From assembly GCF_024181405.1 (NCBI RefSeq), contig NZ_CP051302.1, forward strand, positions 2,356,001-2,420,000: DNA of 64,000 bases, in the 5' to 3' direction. A model generated the notes under the pieces. That model saw only the letters and a program-made list of their open reading frames with translations, made no database searches and was not told the DNA's origin. The position numbers were made by a program, and so were the translations under genes. Origin of the DNA: Treponema denticola. Its GTDB lineage: Bacteria > Spirochaetota > Spirochaetia > Treponematales > Treponemataceae. Position 1 is the stretch's first letter. Each line of letters opens with the position of its first letter. This document shows positions 1 to 8,783 of the stretch, piece after piece.

Positions 1-39
1 GACTTTATGAAAACCATTGAAATAAAAACAGTGGAGTAA
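1..39 (+). CDS. C-terminal tail of an upstream gene (partial)
   Basis: The first 13 codons of the window read open in frame 1 and end in TAA at 37-39, giving a short acidic tail (DFMKTIEIKTVE). It may be the 3' end of a gene that starts before the window. So few codons are visible that it could be chance. A precursor peptide for the C39 exporter downstream would be expected near here, but nothing visible identifies it. Confidence 0.3.
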   Translation, partial: DFMKTIEIKTVE

Positions 40-131
40 TTATTAGTTTCATTCAGAATAACTAACGTCTTCAATAGATTATTGGTGCAGATCAGTAAAA
101 AGCTCAATTAGATAAAAATATAAGGTACTTG

Positions 132-2312
132 ATGAAGAAAGATGTTGTATTGCAAAAAGATGAAACCGATTGTGCTGCAGCCTGTATTGCGACTATTGCT
201 AGGCGTTATGGAAAACGCATTGCGGTAAAGCGGATAAGAAAGTTTGCACACACAGATCAAGAAGGTACTTCCGGTCTTGGGATAACAAAAGCGGCTAAGG
301 CTTTTGGTTTTGACTGCAGAGGCGTTATCTCCAAAGAAAAACAAATTCCGGATGATGTAAAGCTGCCCTTTATTGCACATGTCGTTACGCCAATTGGTAA
401 CCATTATGTTACTGTTGAATCGGTTCGGACTCAGTTTATAGAAATAGGAGACCCTGCGATTGGTTTAAGAAAAATTACCAAAGAAGAATTCAATGCTATG
501 TGGACAGGCGTTTTCTTCTTGCTCACTCCTACGGCTAGTTTTTCAGAAATTGAAGATTCCGGTTCGGATCTACTCCGATTTTTTAAACTATTGGAACCAT
601 ATAAAAATGTATGGATTAAAGTTTTTTTTGCAAGTTTAATGTTAGCAGTTCTAGGCATTGCTTCAGCTTTTTATTTTCGATTCTTAATTGATGAAGTCCT
701 TGCCGGCGGGCTGGAAAAAACTTTAACGTATTTTTCATTGTTTTTTTTAGTTGCCATAATTTTTCAATCACTTTTAACGCTTGCTCGAAATCAACTTCTT
801 AATATTATGGGTTTTAAAATTGATAATGCATTAATGCAATCATATTTTAGCCATCTATTAAAACTACCAATGAATTTTTTTTCAAATAGAAAGACAGGCG
901 AGCTTATTTCAAGAATGTATGACAGTGCGACAATTAGGGACATAGTTTCATCTACGTCGTTATCTGTGGCAATGGATGCGGTGATGATTGTTTTTGGAAT
1001 TATCTTTTTGTTTATGTTAGGTTCGAATTTGGCATTTGTTGCATTGGTGCCGGTAGTGATTGGCGCTATTGGAGTTTTGCTTTTTGCAAAACCATATGAA
1101 AAAAAAATGAAAGAGAGAGCTATTGCTGAAGCTAGTAAACAGTCTTGTATGGTTGAGCTTATTACAGGAATAGAAACCATAAAATCGATTGCGAGTGAAG
1201 ATATTGCAAATGATAAGGCAGAATTTGTATTGGTTGAAGCAACACGAAAAAATATTGAAATAGCCTCGATGGTAAATTTTCAAAATGTTTTTCAAATGTT
1301 TGTCTATAAATGCGGTAGTCTTGCCGTCTATTGGATCGGCGGTCTGGCAATTTTAAAAGGAAAGATGAGTTTAGGTCAGTTAATTTCTTTTGTAATTTTG
1401 TCAGGTTATTTTTTAGATCCATTATCACGGCTTTTAACGTTACAACCACTATTACAAGAAGCAAAAACGGCTGCAGAACGGCTTTCTGAAATTTTTGAAG
1501 AAGCTCCAGAAATTGATGAGGAAAATGAAGTAGAAAAGATAGTCCCGGATAAAATATTAGGAGCAATTGAAGTTAAAAACGTCTCTTTTTCCTATGGAGC
1601 TCGAGGAAAGACATTAAAAGATGTGAGTTTAAAAATTCATTCAGGTTCTAAAGTTGCCTTTGTTGGGGAATCCGGTTCCGGTAAAAGTACATTGGCAAAA
1701 TTATTGGTAAAACTATATAAACCAGATGCCGGTGAGATTTTGCTTGATGGAAAAAATATTGAAGATTATGATACAAAAGTACTACGAAAAAAAATAGGGT
1801 ATATCCAACAAGACTCGTTACTTTTTTCAGGAAGTATAGCAAACAATATTCGAGAAAGTAATCCTTCTGCACGCATGTCAGATGTTTTTTTAGCAAGTTC
1901 TATAGCAGCTGCAGATCGATTTATCACACATCTACCAGAACGGTTTAGCACCATTGTAGGTGAACGTGGTACAAGTTTGTCAGGAGGGGAAAAACAGCGG
2001 ATTGCAATTGCTCGAACTATTTTGAAAAAACCGCAAATACTAATATTGGATGAAGCGACTTCCGGATTGGATAGTGTTACGGAACATGATGTTATGAAAA
2101 ATATCAATGGCATCTCTGAAAATCAAACACACGTTATTATTTCTCATAAACTGGCTACAACAAAGGACTGTGATGAAATTTTCGTTTTTGACAAAGGAGA
2201 AATTGTTGAACATGGAACCCATGAGGAATTATTAAAAAAAGAAGATTTTTATTACAATCTGTGGAATATGCAAAACAAAGGAAAAAATGAAACAAATTGT
2301 ATCAGTAGATGA
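132..2312 (+). CDS. Peptidase-containing ABC exporter (C39 family), bacteriocin/peptide type
   Basis: This 726-residue protein is a fused leader peptidase, membrane domain and ATPase that would cleave a double-glycine leader and export the peptide core across the inner membrane. The C39 domain (about 1-135) keeps the oxyanion Gln8, catalytic Cys14 in ETDCAAAC, His91 and Asp107, so it looks active. The transmembrane region spans about 155-430. The nucleotide-binding domain has GESGSGKST, LSGGEKQR, ILILDEATSGLD and an H-loop ISHK. I chose ATG at 132 because AAGG at 122-125 sits in front of it; a TTG one codon earlier is less likely. It overlaps the adaptor gene by 26 nt, which indicates co-translation. 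No precursor peptide is evident in the window. Confidence 0.9.
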   Translation: MKKDVVLQKDETDCAAACIATIARRYGKRIAVKRIRKFAHTDQEGTSGLGITKAAKAFGFDCRGVISKEKQIPDDVKLPFIAHVVTPIGNHYVTVESVRTQFIEIGDPAIGLRKITKEEFNAMWTGVFFLLTPTASFSEIEDSGSDLLRFFKLLEPYKNVWIKVFFASLMLAVLGIASAFYFRFLIDEVLAGGLEKTLTYFSLFFLVAIIFQSLLTLARNQLLNIMGFKIDNALMQSYFSHLLKLPMNFFSNRKTGELISRMYDSATIRDIVSSTSLSVAMDAVMIVFGIIFLFMLGSNLAFVALVPVVIGAIGVLLFAKPYEKKMKERAIAEASKQSCMVELITGIETIKSIASEDIANDKAEFVLVEATRKNIEIASMVNFQNVFQMFVYKCGSLAVYWIGGLAILKGKMSLGQLISFVILSGYFLDPLSRLLTLQPLLQEAKTAAERLSEIFEEAPEIDEENEVEKIVPDKILGAIEVKNVSFSYGARGKTLKDVSLKIHSGSKVAFVGESGSGKSTLAKLLVKLYKPDAGEILLDGKNIEDYDTKVLRKKIGYIQQDSLLFSGSIANNIRESNPSARMSDVFLASSIAAADRFITHLPERFSTIVGERGTSLSGGEKQRIAIARTILKKPQILILDEATSGLDSVTEHDVMKNINGISENQTHVIISHKLATTKDCDEIFVFDKGEIVEHGTHEELLKKEDFYYNLWNMQNKGKNETNCISR

Positions 2313-3423
2313 ATTATCGTACACCAGTGAACTATTGTATGGGTTAAAAAGTAAATTTGAAGACAGAATTATTTTTATAATAGGTGCTTTTTTTGTTTGT
2401 TTGATATTTTGGTTGATATTCGGACAGTGTGAAGATGTCATAAGGGCTTATGGAACAGTTCGTCCATCTGATGATGTTTCTATAGTTAAAATTAGACGAA
2501 CTGGCGAAGTGCAAGAAATTTTTTGCAAGGATGGCTCTATTGTCAAAGAAGGGGCAGTGCTCTTAAAACTAAACACTGATGTCGATATCAAAAGTGAACA
2601 AGATATAGTCGCAAGACTTACATTACTATTAGAAAAGAAACGAGACAATGATCTATTACTAAAGAGCTTTTATGCAAATAAAAATCACATAAACCCAAAG
2701 TATAGTCAAGCATATATGCGAGCAAAGTTTTTTTTTGAAGTAAGGGGAAATTTAAAAGAAACATTAAATTTACAAAAACGATATCTTAATGATACGCTAA
2801 AACTACCAGAAGCTAGTAGAACAAAGGAACAGGTTTTAACATTAAAACGTAATGTAAAAAATGCAGAATTAAATTTATCTCAATACTCGGAAAATTTTTT
2901 GACATCCCTTTTAAATGAAAAAGAAACCTATGAAGTAGAGAAAAATAACTTGAACGCCAATTTATCTCAGGTAAGATTAGCTATAAATAATGCAACAATC
3001 TATGCCCCAATAAATGGGACAATATTCATGCAATCATCAATTAATAAAAATGATTTTCTTTTTGCTAACACAACAGTATTAACTATTATCCCAACTGCCG
3101 AATCTGGTTATTATGCATATATCAATGTACCAGCCTCTAAAGCAGGAAAAATGGCAACAGGCATGCAAGTGAAGATGAAGTTTCCGACTTTCCCTGAATA
3201 CGAATTTGATAAACTTAATGGAGTAATCGAAACTATCTCACCAGATGCGATGAATACGGGAGAGCACCTTATTTATATTGTCAAAGTAAAATTAAATGTA
3301 ACAGAACTGAAAAATAAAAAAGGAGTAAGTTTTCCCTTAAAACCGGGCTTGCAAGTTGACTCTACAATAATTTTAACTGAACAATCAATATTTTCATACC
3401 TATTAAAAAAACTAACGGAGTAA
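2287..3423 (+). CDS. HlyD-family periplasmic adaptor (membrane fusion protein)
   Basis: This 378-residue protein should bridge the C39 ABC exporter and the TolC-like channel, forming a type I secretion route. One membrane anchor lies at about residues 28-48 (IIFIIGAFFVCLIFWLIFG). A lipoyl-like half motif follows, then a long charged helical hairpin (about 105-225), then the second lipoyl half beginning ATIYAPINGTIF. The order anchor, lipoyl, coiled coil, lipoyl, beta-barrel is standard for HlyD proteins, and the length is near normal. The start lies inside the 3' end of the exporter gene, and the stop is 3 nt before the channel gene, so the three form one operon. Confidence 0.85.
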   Translation: MKQIVSVDELSYTSELLYGLKSKFEDRIIFIIGAFFVCLIFWLIFGQCEDVIRAYGTVRPSDDVSIVKIRRTGEVQEIFCKDGSIVKEGAVLLKLNTDVDIKSEQDIVARLTLLLEKKRDNDLLLKSFYANKNHINPKYSQAYMRAKFFFEVRGNLKETLNLQKRYLNDTLKLPEASRTKEQVLTLKRNVKNAELNLSQYSENFLTSLLNEKETYEVEKNNLNANLSQVRLAINNATIYAPINGTIFMQSSINKNDFLFANTTVLTIIPTAESGYYAYINVPASKAGKMATGMQVKMKFPTFPEYEFDKLNGVIETISPDAMNTGEHLIYIVKVKLNVTELKNKKGVSFPLKPGLQVDSTIILTEQSIFSYLLKKLTE

Positions 3424-3426
3424 TAT

Positions 3427-4860
3427 ATGAAAAAATATTTTGTTATAATTTATTGTTTGTCTTTCACCTGTGTAACTTATCTTTTTTCAGAAGCAAATAT
3501 TTATGATTCCCTACTGAATATTTTGAGCAATAATAATCCGTCAGCAAAGGTAAATTTTTATTCGATCAATATTCTAAAAGAAAATATAAAACTAGAACGA
3601 TATAAATGGCTTCCTAAACTTGGAATTACAACTGAACAAAAGGTTAGTGGTTTTCTATCAAATAAAAAAGTAAGATTCAGCACTACTGATCTAACCTTAG
3701 GGGTGACTCAAAATTTGCCGCTTGGAGGTAATTTAGTATTATTTAACAAACATAAGATTAGTAATGCTTTCAACATAACGCCAAAAGAATTTTCTTATGG
3801 ATTTACTACAGGGGCAAAGCTAGAGTTTCCGTTTTTGTTTATCGTGCCATCAATTTTTTCTGAACTTAAGCAGTATGATTTATACTCTCAGAAAGATGAA
3901 ATGGAAATTATAAATATTGAACAACAGCTTTTTGAAGCTAAGTTAGTTTCTACTACTGTGCAGGCATTAGGAAATTATTATCTATTAAAAAAAAACGTTA
4001 AAATTAATGAAGAATATGAAAAACTTTTGATACTTGCTGAAAAAAAAGATGAAAATTTGTGGATACAAGGGAGACTTTCAAGTTTAGAGTTGCAAGATCG
4101 CAGTAATAAACGTACTGATAAGCAAAATGAAATGATTAAGACAATGTTTCAATTTGAAACTGCAAAAGAAAATTTAAAATTAATTGGTGTATATGAAAAC
4201 TATACGATAAATGATCTCGACGAATGGATTTTATTATGGGAATTTTTTTTGGATAATTTTGAAATTAATGATTTATTAATCGCAAGATTAAATAAATTAC
4301 GATTGCATAGTGATTGGAATTCACAAATACAAAGCTATATTTCATACATCCCTAAATTTTATATATCATGTGATTTTACGCCAAATGCAAACAAGGAAAG
4401 TTATAAATCTTTTTCTGAAAGTGTGAGCGAGACATTTAAAGAAAAAAATCAAGTTACATGGAATGTAAATTTAGGTATGACCATAAATCTTGATCCTTTT
4501 GCAAAGGAGTATAGTCTGAATAAACAGTTCAAAAATTTAAAAGAAATTCAACGAATCAATGAAGAAGAGCTAAATAAAAAGTTAAATTTGCAAGCAATAC
4601 AAATCCGTAACAACCTTAAAATGCTTGATGAACAAATAAAAAATGCAAATAGTAAAATAGAAGCACTTAAATTGCGCAATTTAGAAGCAGAAAGTATGTA
4701 CTCATCTGGGTACATTAGCGAAGTAGACTGTAGTTTGCAGAAGCTAGAATTACAGGAAGCAGAGTTGGCATATACAAGTTTAAGACTTTCGAAAATTATC
4801 TATTACAATTTTATAACAAAAAACAATTATAAGCTATTTAAGATCACGGCTTACGCATGA
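3427..4860 (+). CDS. TolC-like outer-membrane efflux protein
   Basis: This 477-residue exported protein is the likely outer-membrane channel of the type I secretion system encoded by the two preceding genes. The N-terminus has a signal peptide (about 1-21, ending TYLFSEA). The rest is two related helical halves rich in Lys, Glu, Asn and Leu with coiled-coil character, as in the OEP family. The final helix (LRNLEAESMYSSGYISEVDC) resembles the repeated OEP helix that ends one half. The last codons fall inside the left arm of a perfect 14-bp inverted repeat (4848-4861), so the extreme C-terminus may have been set by that element. Family assignment rests on fold pattern and context. Confidence 0.75.
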   Translation: MKKYFVIIYCLSFTCVTYLFSEANIYDSLLNILSNNNPSAKVNFYSINILKENIKLERYKWLPKLGITTEQKVSGFLSNKKVRFSTTDLTLGVTQNLPLGGNLVLFNKHKISNAFNITPKEFSYGFTTGAKLEFPFLFIVPSIFSELKQYDLYSQKDEMEIINIEQQLFEAKLVSTTVQALGNYYLLKKNVKINEEYEKLLILAEKKDENLWIQGRLSSLELQDRSNKRTDKQNEMIKTMFQFETAKENLKLIGVYENYTINDLDEWILLWEFFLDNFEINDLLIARLNKLRLHSDWNSQIQSYISYIPKFYISCDFTPNANKESYKSFSESVSETFKEKNQVTWNVNLGMTINLDPFAKEYSLNKQFKNLKEIQRINEEELNKKLNLQAIQIRNNLKMLDEQIKNANSKIEALKLRNLEAESMYSSGYISEVDCSLQKLELQEAELAYTSLRLSKIIYYNFITKNNYKLFKITAYA

Positions 4861-5045
4861 ATGATTTCGGTAAATAAGATGTTGAACCTAAATGAGTCAT
4901 CAAAAAAGTACAAAGCATTTTCTTTCTTTAGTGATTATCGATTGTTTTACATTGCCTCTCCTGACGATATCGTTGAAGGCTAACTAAAATATTATTTCAA
5001 TGTTTTCATACTTTAATATCGGATATTTTTTTTCATGCGTAAGCC
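4848..5045. repeat. Perfect 14-bp inverted repeat bounding a 198-bp element
   Basis: GGCTTACGCATGAA at 4848-4861 is matched exactly by its reverse complement at 5032-5045, with 170 bp between the arms. The interior is AT-rich and holds one 40-codon reading frame. The size and terminal repeats recall a MITE. I see no clear target-site duplication in the flanking bases. The spacing is too long for an ordinary terminator hairpin. Confidence 0.55.
4861..4983 (+). CDS. Small ORF directly after the channel gene, 40 residues, unknown
   Basis: An ATG follows immediately after the TGA of the TolC-like gene and opens a 40-codon frame ending DDIVEG. It has no good ribosome binding site of its own, so translation would depend on reinitiation from the upstream stop. 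It lies almost wholly within the inverted-repeat element at 4848-5045. I do not recognise the sequence. The EG ending is only weakly reminiscent of a double-glycine leader and no core peptide follows. It may be a chance frame. Confidence 0.25.
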   Translation: MISVNKMLNLNESSKKYKAFSFFSDYRLFYIASPDDIVEG

Positions 5046-5067
5046 CTGATAAGCAAGTCTCCCATCC

Positions 5068-5096
5068 TTGACATACACTATATGTTGTGTTATAAT
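5068..5096 (+). promoter_or_regulatory. nrdA promoter, consensus sigma-70 type
   Basis: TTGACA at 5068-5073 and TATAAT at 5091-5096 are separated by exactly 17 bp, so both hexamers match consensus. Transcription would start near 5103, about 50 nt before the nrdA ATG. An NrdR-like box fills the spacer, which implies that this strong promoter is held down by repression. Confidence 0.8.
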
Positions 5097-5133
5097 CGCC
5101 GAAAATCAATAAAATATACAATATATAGTGTGT
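5075..5133 (+). promoter_or_regulatory. Pair of NrdR-like boxes controlling nrdA
   Basis: Box 1 (ACACTATATGTTGTGT, 5075-5090) and box 2 (ACAATATATAGTGTGT, 5118-5133) match the NrdR pattern acaCwAtATaTwGTgt at 15 and 14 of 16 positions. Their starts are 43 bp apart, about four helical turns, so they lie on the same face of the DNA. NrdR is known to bind such tandem boxes upstream of RNR genes. Box 1 occupies bases 2-17 of the 17-bp promoter spacer, ending just before the -10. Box 2 is downstream of the predicted start. Confidence 0.75.
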
Positions 5134-5155
5134 TTAATTTATAAGGAAAAATAAA

Positions 5156-7693
5156 ATGCAAATCATAAAACGAAACGGTGAAACTAAAAATTACGAGCCG
5201 GAAAAAATTGAAGGAGCTATCCGCTCCGCTTTTAAAAGTGTGGAAAACTCTTCGCACAAAGATTTAGATACAATCATTCCGCCCTTGGTAAAGGAAATAG
5301 AAGAAGACATCTTGGAGCTTACCAAAAACGGAAGCCTTGTTCAGGTTGAAACAATTCAGGATTTGGTAGAAAAAACTTTAATAGAACACAACTACTATGC
5401 AGAAGTAAAAAACTTTATACTCTACCGTGTCGGCCGCACAAAGAGGCGGGATTCCCGTCAAATGATAAGCCGCTTTTTTGATACAATAGAAATTCAGCCT
5501 GTTCTTACCGAGATTCAAAACGACTTTACTTCGGACGAGTACAGCCTTAACTTACTTGCACATAAATTCCTTTCTTTTAGAAAAGAAAATATGAGCGAGT
5601 CCGAATCCCTTGCTATGCTTATTAAGGCCTCGGTCGAACTTACGGCCCAAGATGCTCCGGACTGGGAATTTATTGCGGCACGCCTTTTAATGCTTCAATT
5701 TAAATTAAAACTAAAAACCGAACTTGAAAAAAGGCAGATTCATTCTTTTTATGAAAAAATCAAATACCTCGAAAACGAAGGGCTTTACGGGACATATATT
5801 TGTGAGGCCTATAGCCGTGATGAGTTGGAAGAGGCGGCTTCATTTATAAACGAAGAAAGAAATAAGCTTTTTACCTATAGCGCCCTCGACCTTCTTTTAC
5901 GCCGCTATGTTATTCATACTCATTCAAACATTGTACTTGAATCGCCTCAGGAAATGTTTTTAGGTATCGCCCTTCACTTGGCAATGAAAGAAAAATCAAA
6001 CCGGCTTGAATGGGTAAGGCGTTTTTACGATATGACAAGTACCTTAAAAGTTACGATGGCTACCCCTACCCTTTCAAATGCCAGAAAACCTTATCATCAG
6101 CTTTCTTCATGTTTTATAGACACGGTTCCCGATTCTCTTGACGGCATTTACCGCAGCATAGATAACTTTGCCAAGGTTTCCAAATTCGGGGGAGGTATGG
6201 GACTCTACTTCGGAAAGGTCAGGGCTGTCGGTTCGCCCATACGCGGGTTTATGGGAGCGGCAGGCGGAATTATCCGCTGGATAAAACTTGCAAACGATAC
6301 GGCGGTTGCCGTTGACCAACTTGGAGTAAGGCAGGGCTCGGTCGCCGTCTACCTCGATGTTTGGCACAAGGACATCCCCGAATTTTTACAGCTTCGCACC
6401 AATAACGGCGATGACAGAATGAAGGCCCACGATGTTTTTCCAGCAGTCTGCTATCCCGATCTTTTTTGGAAAACCGTCCGCGATGATATAAATGCTTCTT
6501 GGCACCTAATGTGTCCCCATGAAATCTTAAAAACCAAGGGCTATGCCCTCGAAGATTTCTACGGAGAAGAATGGGAAAAGAGGTATAAAGATTGCGTTGC
6601 CGATTCCCGCATCAACAAAAGAGAAATTCCTATAAAAGAATTGGTTCGTTTAATCTTAAAATCAGCCGTTGAAACCGGTACCCCCTTTGCTTTTAACCGC
6701 GACCATGCAAACAAAACAAATCCTAATCCTCACAGGGGAATAATTTACTGCTCAAACCTATGCACCGAAATTTCTCAAAATATGAGCGAGATAAAACATA
6801 AGACCATCGAAATAAAAACTGAAGACGGAGAAACCCTTGTTGCTACAACTACTATCCCCGGAGACTTTGTTGTATGTAATCTGGCTTCTCTTGTTCTCGG
6901 AAACATAGATGTAAACGATGAACAAGAAATTGACACAATAGTTTCTTCGGCAGTGCGTGCCTTGGACAATGTTATAGACCTAAATTTTTATCCTATTCCC
7001 TATGCTCAAATTACCAATAGCCGATACAGGTCAATCGGCTTGGGAGCTTCGGGCTATCATCATGCCCTTGCAAAAAACGGCATTGCATGGGAAAGCGAAG
7101 AGCACCTTAACTTTGCAGATAAAGTTTTTGAAAGAATAAATTATGCAGCAATCAAAGCTTCTTCACAAATTGCAAAAGAAAAAGGCTCCTATTCTTACTT
7201 TGAAGGAAGCGATTGGCAAACAGGAGAGTATTTTAAAAAACGGAATTATGTTGATAAAAAATGGAAGGCTCTCGCAGAGGAAGTAAAATCAAACGGAATG
7301 AGAAATGCCTATCTTTTGGCCGTCGCACCTACAAGCTCAACCTCGATTATAGCAGGCACAACTGCCGGTGTAGACCCGATTATGAATAAGTATTTTTTAG
7401 AAGAGAAAAAAGGTTCTTTAATGCCCAGGGTTGCCCCATCTCTTTCACCGGAAACCTATTGGCTTTATAAAAACGCCCATAATATTGAACAAGGCTGGAG
7501 TATAAGAGCCGCAGGCTTACGGCAACGCCATATCGACCAAGCTCAATCCGTAAACCTTTACATTACAAACGAATTTACCTTCAGCAAGGTGCTTTCGCTC
7601 TATGTAAAGGCTTGGGAAGAAGGCCTTAAGTCAATCTATTATGTGCGAAGCCGCTCCCTTGAAGTCGAAGAATGCGAAAGCTGCAGCTCTTAA
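5156..7693 (+). CDS. nrdA: Ribonucleoside-diphosphate reductase large (alpha) subunit, class Ia
   Basis: This 845-residue catalytic subunit reduces ribonucleoside diphosphates to deoxyribonucleotides together with the NrdB radical subunit. An ATP-cone allosteric domain occupies about residues 1-95 (start MQIIKRNGETKNYEPEKIEG). The barrel carries the active-site cysteine region SSCFIDT, the NLCTEI segment with its Cys and Glu, and the GSVAVYLDVWH region. The C-terminus ends ECESCSS, giving the CxxC pair that relays electrons from thioredoxin or glutaredoxin. GGAAAA lies just before the ATG. No nrdB follows it; the nrdB in this window is about 55 kb away at 62654-63709. Confidence 0.95.
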   Translation: MQIIKRNGETKNYEPEKIEGAIRSAFKSVENSSHKDLDTIIPPLVKEIEEDILELTKNGSLVQVETIQDLVEKTLIEHNYYAEVKNFILYRVGRTKRRDSRQMISRFFDTIEIQPVLTEIQNDFTSDEYSLNLLAHKFLSFRKENMSESESLAMLIKASVELTAQDAPDWEFIAARLLMLQFKLKLKTELEKRQIHSFYEKIKYLENEGLYGTYICEAYSRDELEEAASFINEERNKLFTYSALDLLLRRYVIHTHSNIVLESPQEMFLGIALHLAMKEKSNRLEWVRRFYDMTSTLKVTMATPTLSNARKPYHQLSSCFIDTVPDSLDGIYRSIDNFAKVSKFGGGMGLYFGKVRAVGSPIRGFMGAAGGIIRWIKLANDTAVAVDQLGVRQGSVAVYLDVWHKDIPEFLQLRTNNGDDRMKAHDVFPAVCYPDLFWKTVRDDINASWHLMCPHEILKTKGYALEDFYGEEWEKRYKDCVADSRINKREIPIKELVRLILKSAVETGTPFAFNRDHANKTNPNPHRGIIYCSNLCTEISQNMSEIKHKTIEIKTEDGETLVATTTIPGDFVVCNLASLVLGNIDVNDEQEIDTIVSSAVRALDNVIDLNFYPIPYAQITNSRYRSIGLGASGYHHALAKNGIAWESEEHLNFADKVFERINYAAIKASSQIAKEKGSYSYFEGSDWQTGEYFKKRNYVDKKWKALAEEVKSNGMRNAYLLAVAPTSSTSIIAGTTAGVDPIMNKYFLEEKKGSLMPRVAPSLSPETYWLYKNAHNIEQGWSIRAAGLRQRHIDQAQSVNLYITNEFTFSKVLSLYVKAWEEGLKSIYYVRSRSLEVEECESCSS

Positions 7694-7699
7694 TAAGAA

Positions 7700-8587
7700 C
7701 TATGTTATTGAAGCTTCGTAAACGCCCTTGATTGTTTTTTCTAAGGTTGCATTAAACTCGGCATCGCTTTGACTTGCAAAAAGGCCTTCGGCGAGAGCTC
7801 TGGAGAAACTTGCAATCATGCCTCTGTTTTTAGCCAAGAGTTTGTTTGCATCATCTCTGGAATAACCGCCTGATAGGGCAACGACTCTAACTACCTGAGG
7901 GTGTTTTGTAAATTCCTCATAAAGATTTTCTTTTGTAGGAATTGAGAGCTTAAACATTACAAGCAAGTCTTTCGGCAAGGCTTTAAGGTGTTCTTCCAAT
8001 TCTTTTTTGAGGATTTCTTCACACTTGGCCTTGTCGGGAGATTTAATATCTACTTCAGGCTCAATAATAGGAACAAGACCGGCCTTTGCAATTTGAATAC
8101 CCAATTCAAACTGCTGATCTACGACAGCCTTTATTCCTTTAGGATTTGCTTCTTTTATAACGGAGCGCATCTTTGTTCCGAAAATATGCTTTTCTACGGC
8201 GTGCTTTAACATAGCGTCCAAATTGGGTATCGGCTTCATAAGCTGAACCCCGTCCTTTAAGTCGGCAAGCCCCTTATCGACCTTTAAAAAGGGTAGAATC
8301 TTCTTTTTTTTCCATAAGAAGTCGGCTGTGGGCATTCCTTCAATTTCCCTTTCCATTGTTTGTTCAAATAAAATTGCACCCAAAATATTATTGGAATTAA
8401 AAGCCTTTCCTGTGATTATTCTTGTACGCATAGCATGAACAAGATCAAACATTTTTTTTTCATTGGAATATGCCGTTTCTGGAACTCCATAAGCTGCCAA
8501 AGCCTTAGGCGTACTTCCGCCGCTTTGATCCAATGCCGCAATAAAACCCTTGTCATTTTTCATTCTTTCAAGTTTTACTTTATCCAT
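7700..8587 (-). CDS. fda: Fructose-bisphosphate aldolase class I
   Basis: This 295-residue glycolytic enzyme should cleave fructose 1,6-bisphosphate into glyceraldehyde 3-phosphate and dihydroxyacetone phosphate through a Schiff-base lysine. The start [20 protein letters not shown], the segment [13 protein letters not shown] and the strand ending [16 protein letters not shown] (probable Schiff-base Lys) agree with the short bacterial class I aldolases of the Staphylococcus Fda type, which have about 296 residues. It converges on nrdA with only 6 bp between the stop codons. AGAGAGG precedes the ATG, and a promoter lies at 8638-8667. It stands alone, not in a glycolytic operon. Confidence 0.9.
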   Translation of the reverse strand: MDKVKLERMKNDKGFIAALDQSGGSTPKALAAYGVPETAYSNEKKMFDLVHAMRTRIITGKAFNSNNILGAILFEQTMEREIEGMPTADFLWKKKKILPFLKVDKGLADLKDGVQLMKPIPNLDAMLKHAVEKHIFGTKMRSVIKEANPKGIKAVVDQQFELGIQIAKAGLVPIIEPEVDIKSPDKAKCEEILKKELEEHLKALPKDLLVMFKLSIPTKENLYEEFTKHPQVVRVVALSGGYSRDDANKLLAKNRGMIASFSRALAEGLFASQSDAEFNATLEKTIKGVYEASIT

Positions 8588-8637
8588 AATTTACCTCTCT
8601 AAAAATATTTACCGCAAGAAACCCTGCATACTTCTCC

Positions 8638-8667
8638 ATTATAACATATAAACTTTACTTCACTCAA
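8638..8667 (-). promoter_or_regulatory. Promoter of the class I aldolase gene
   Basis: On the minus strand TTGAGT (8667-8662) and TATAAT (8643-8638) are separated by 18 bp, about 50 bp upstream of the aldolase ATG. The -10 is consensus and the -35 matches 4 of 6 positions. Confidence 0.55.
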
Positions 8668-8721
8668 GGGCTTGGTACATATTATGTTAAGCATCGCAAT
8701 GAATTTCCAACAGCGCCCCGA

Positions 8722-8750
8722 TTGTTTTTTTTTGAATTTTTTGCTATTAT
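8722..8750 (+). promoter_or_regulatory. Candidate promoter of the EF-G gene
   Basis: TTGTTT at 8722-8727 and TATTAT at 8745-8750 are 17 bp apart, about 34 bp before the chosen ATG. The region is T-rich, so chance matches are likely and the assignment is tentative. Confidence 0.4.
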
Positions 8751-8783
8751 TTTTGCTTAAATAAGATTTTGGAGAATGTGAAA

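Noticed and set aside
4861..4983. The 40-codon frame as a bacteriocin precursor for the C39 exporter
   Set aside because: It has no convincing double-glycine cleavage site and no core peptide after the EG ending.
8769..8783. TTG start adding five codons to EF-G
   Set aside because: The GGAG that serves the ATG at 8784 lies inside this extension, and no site precedes the TTG.
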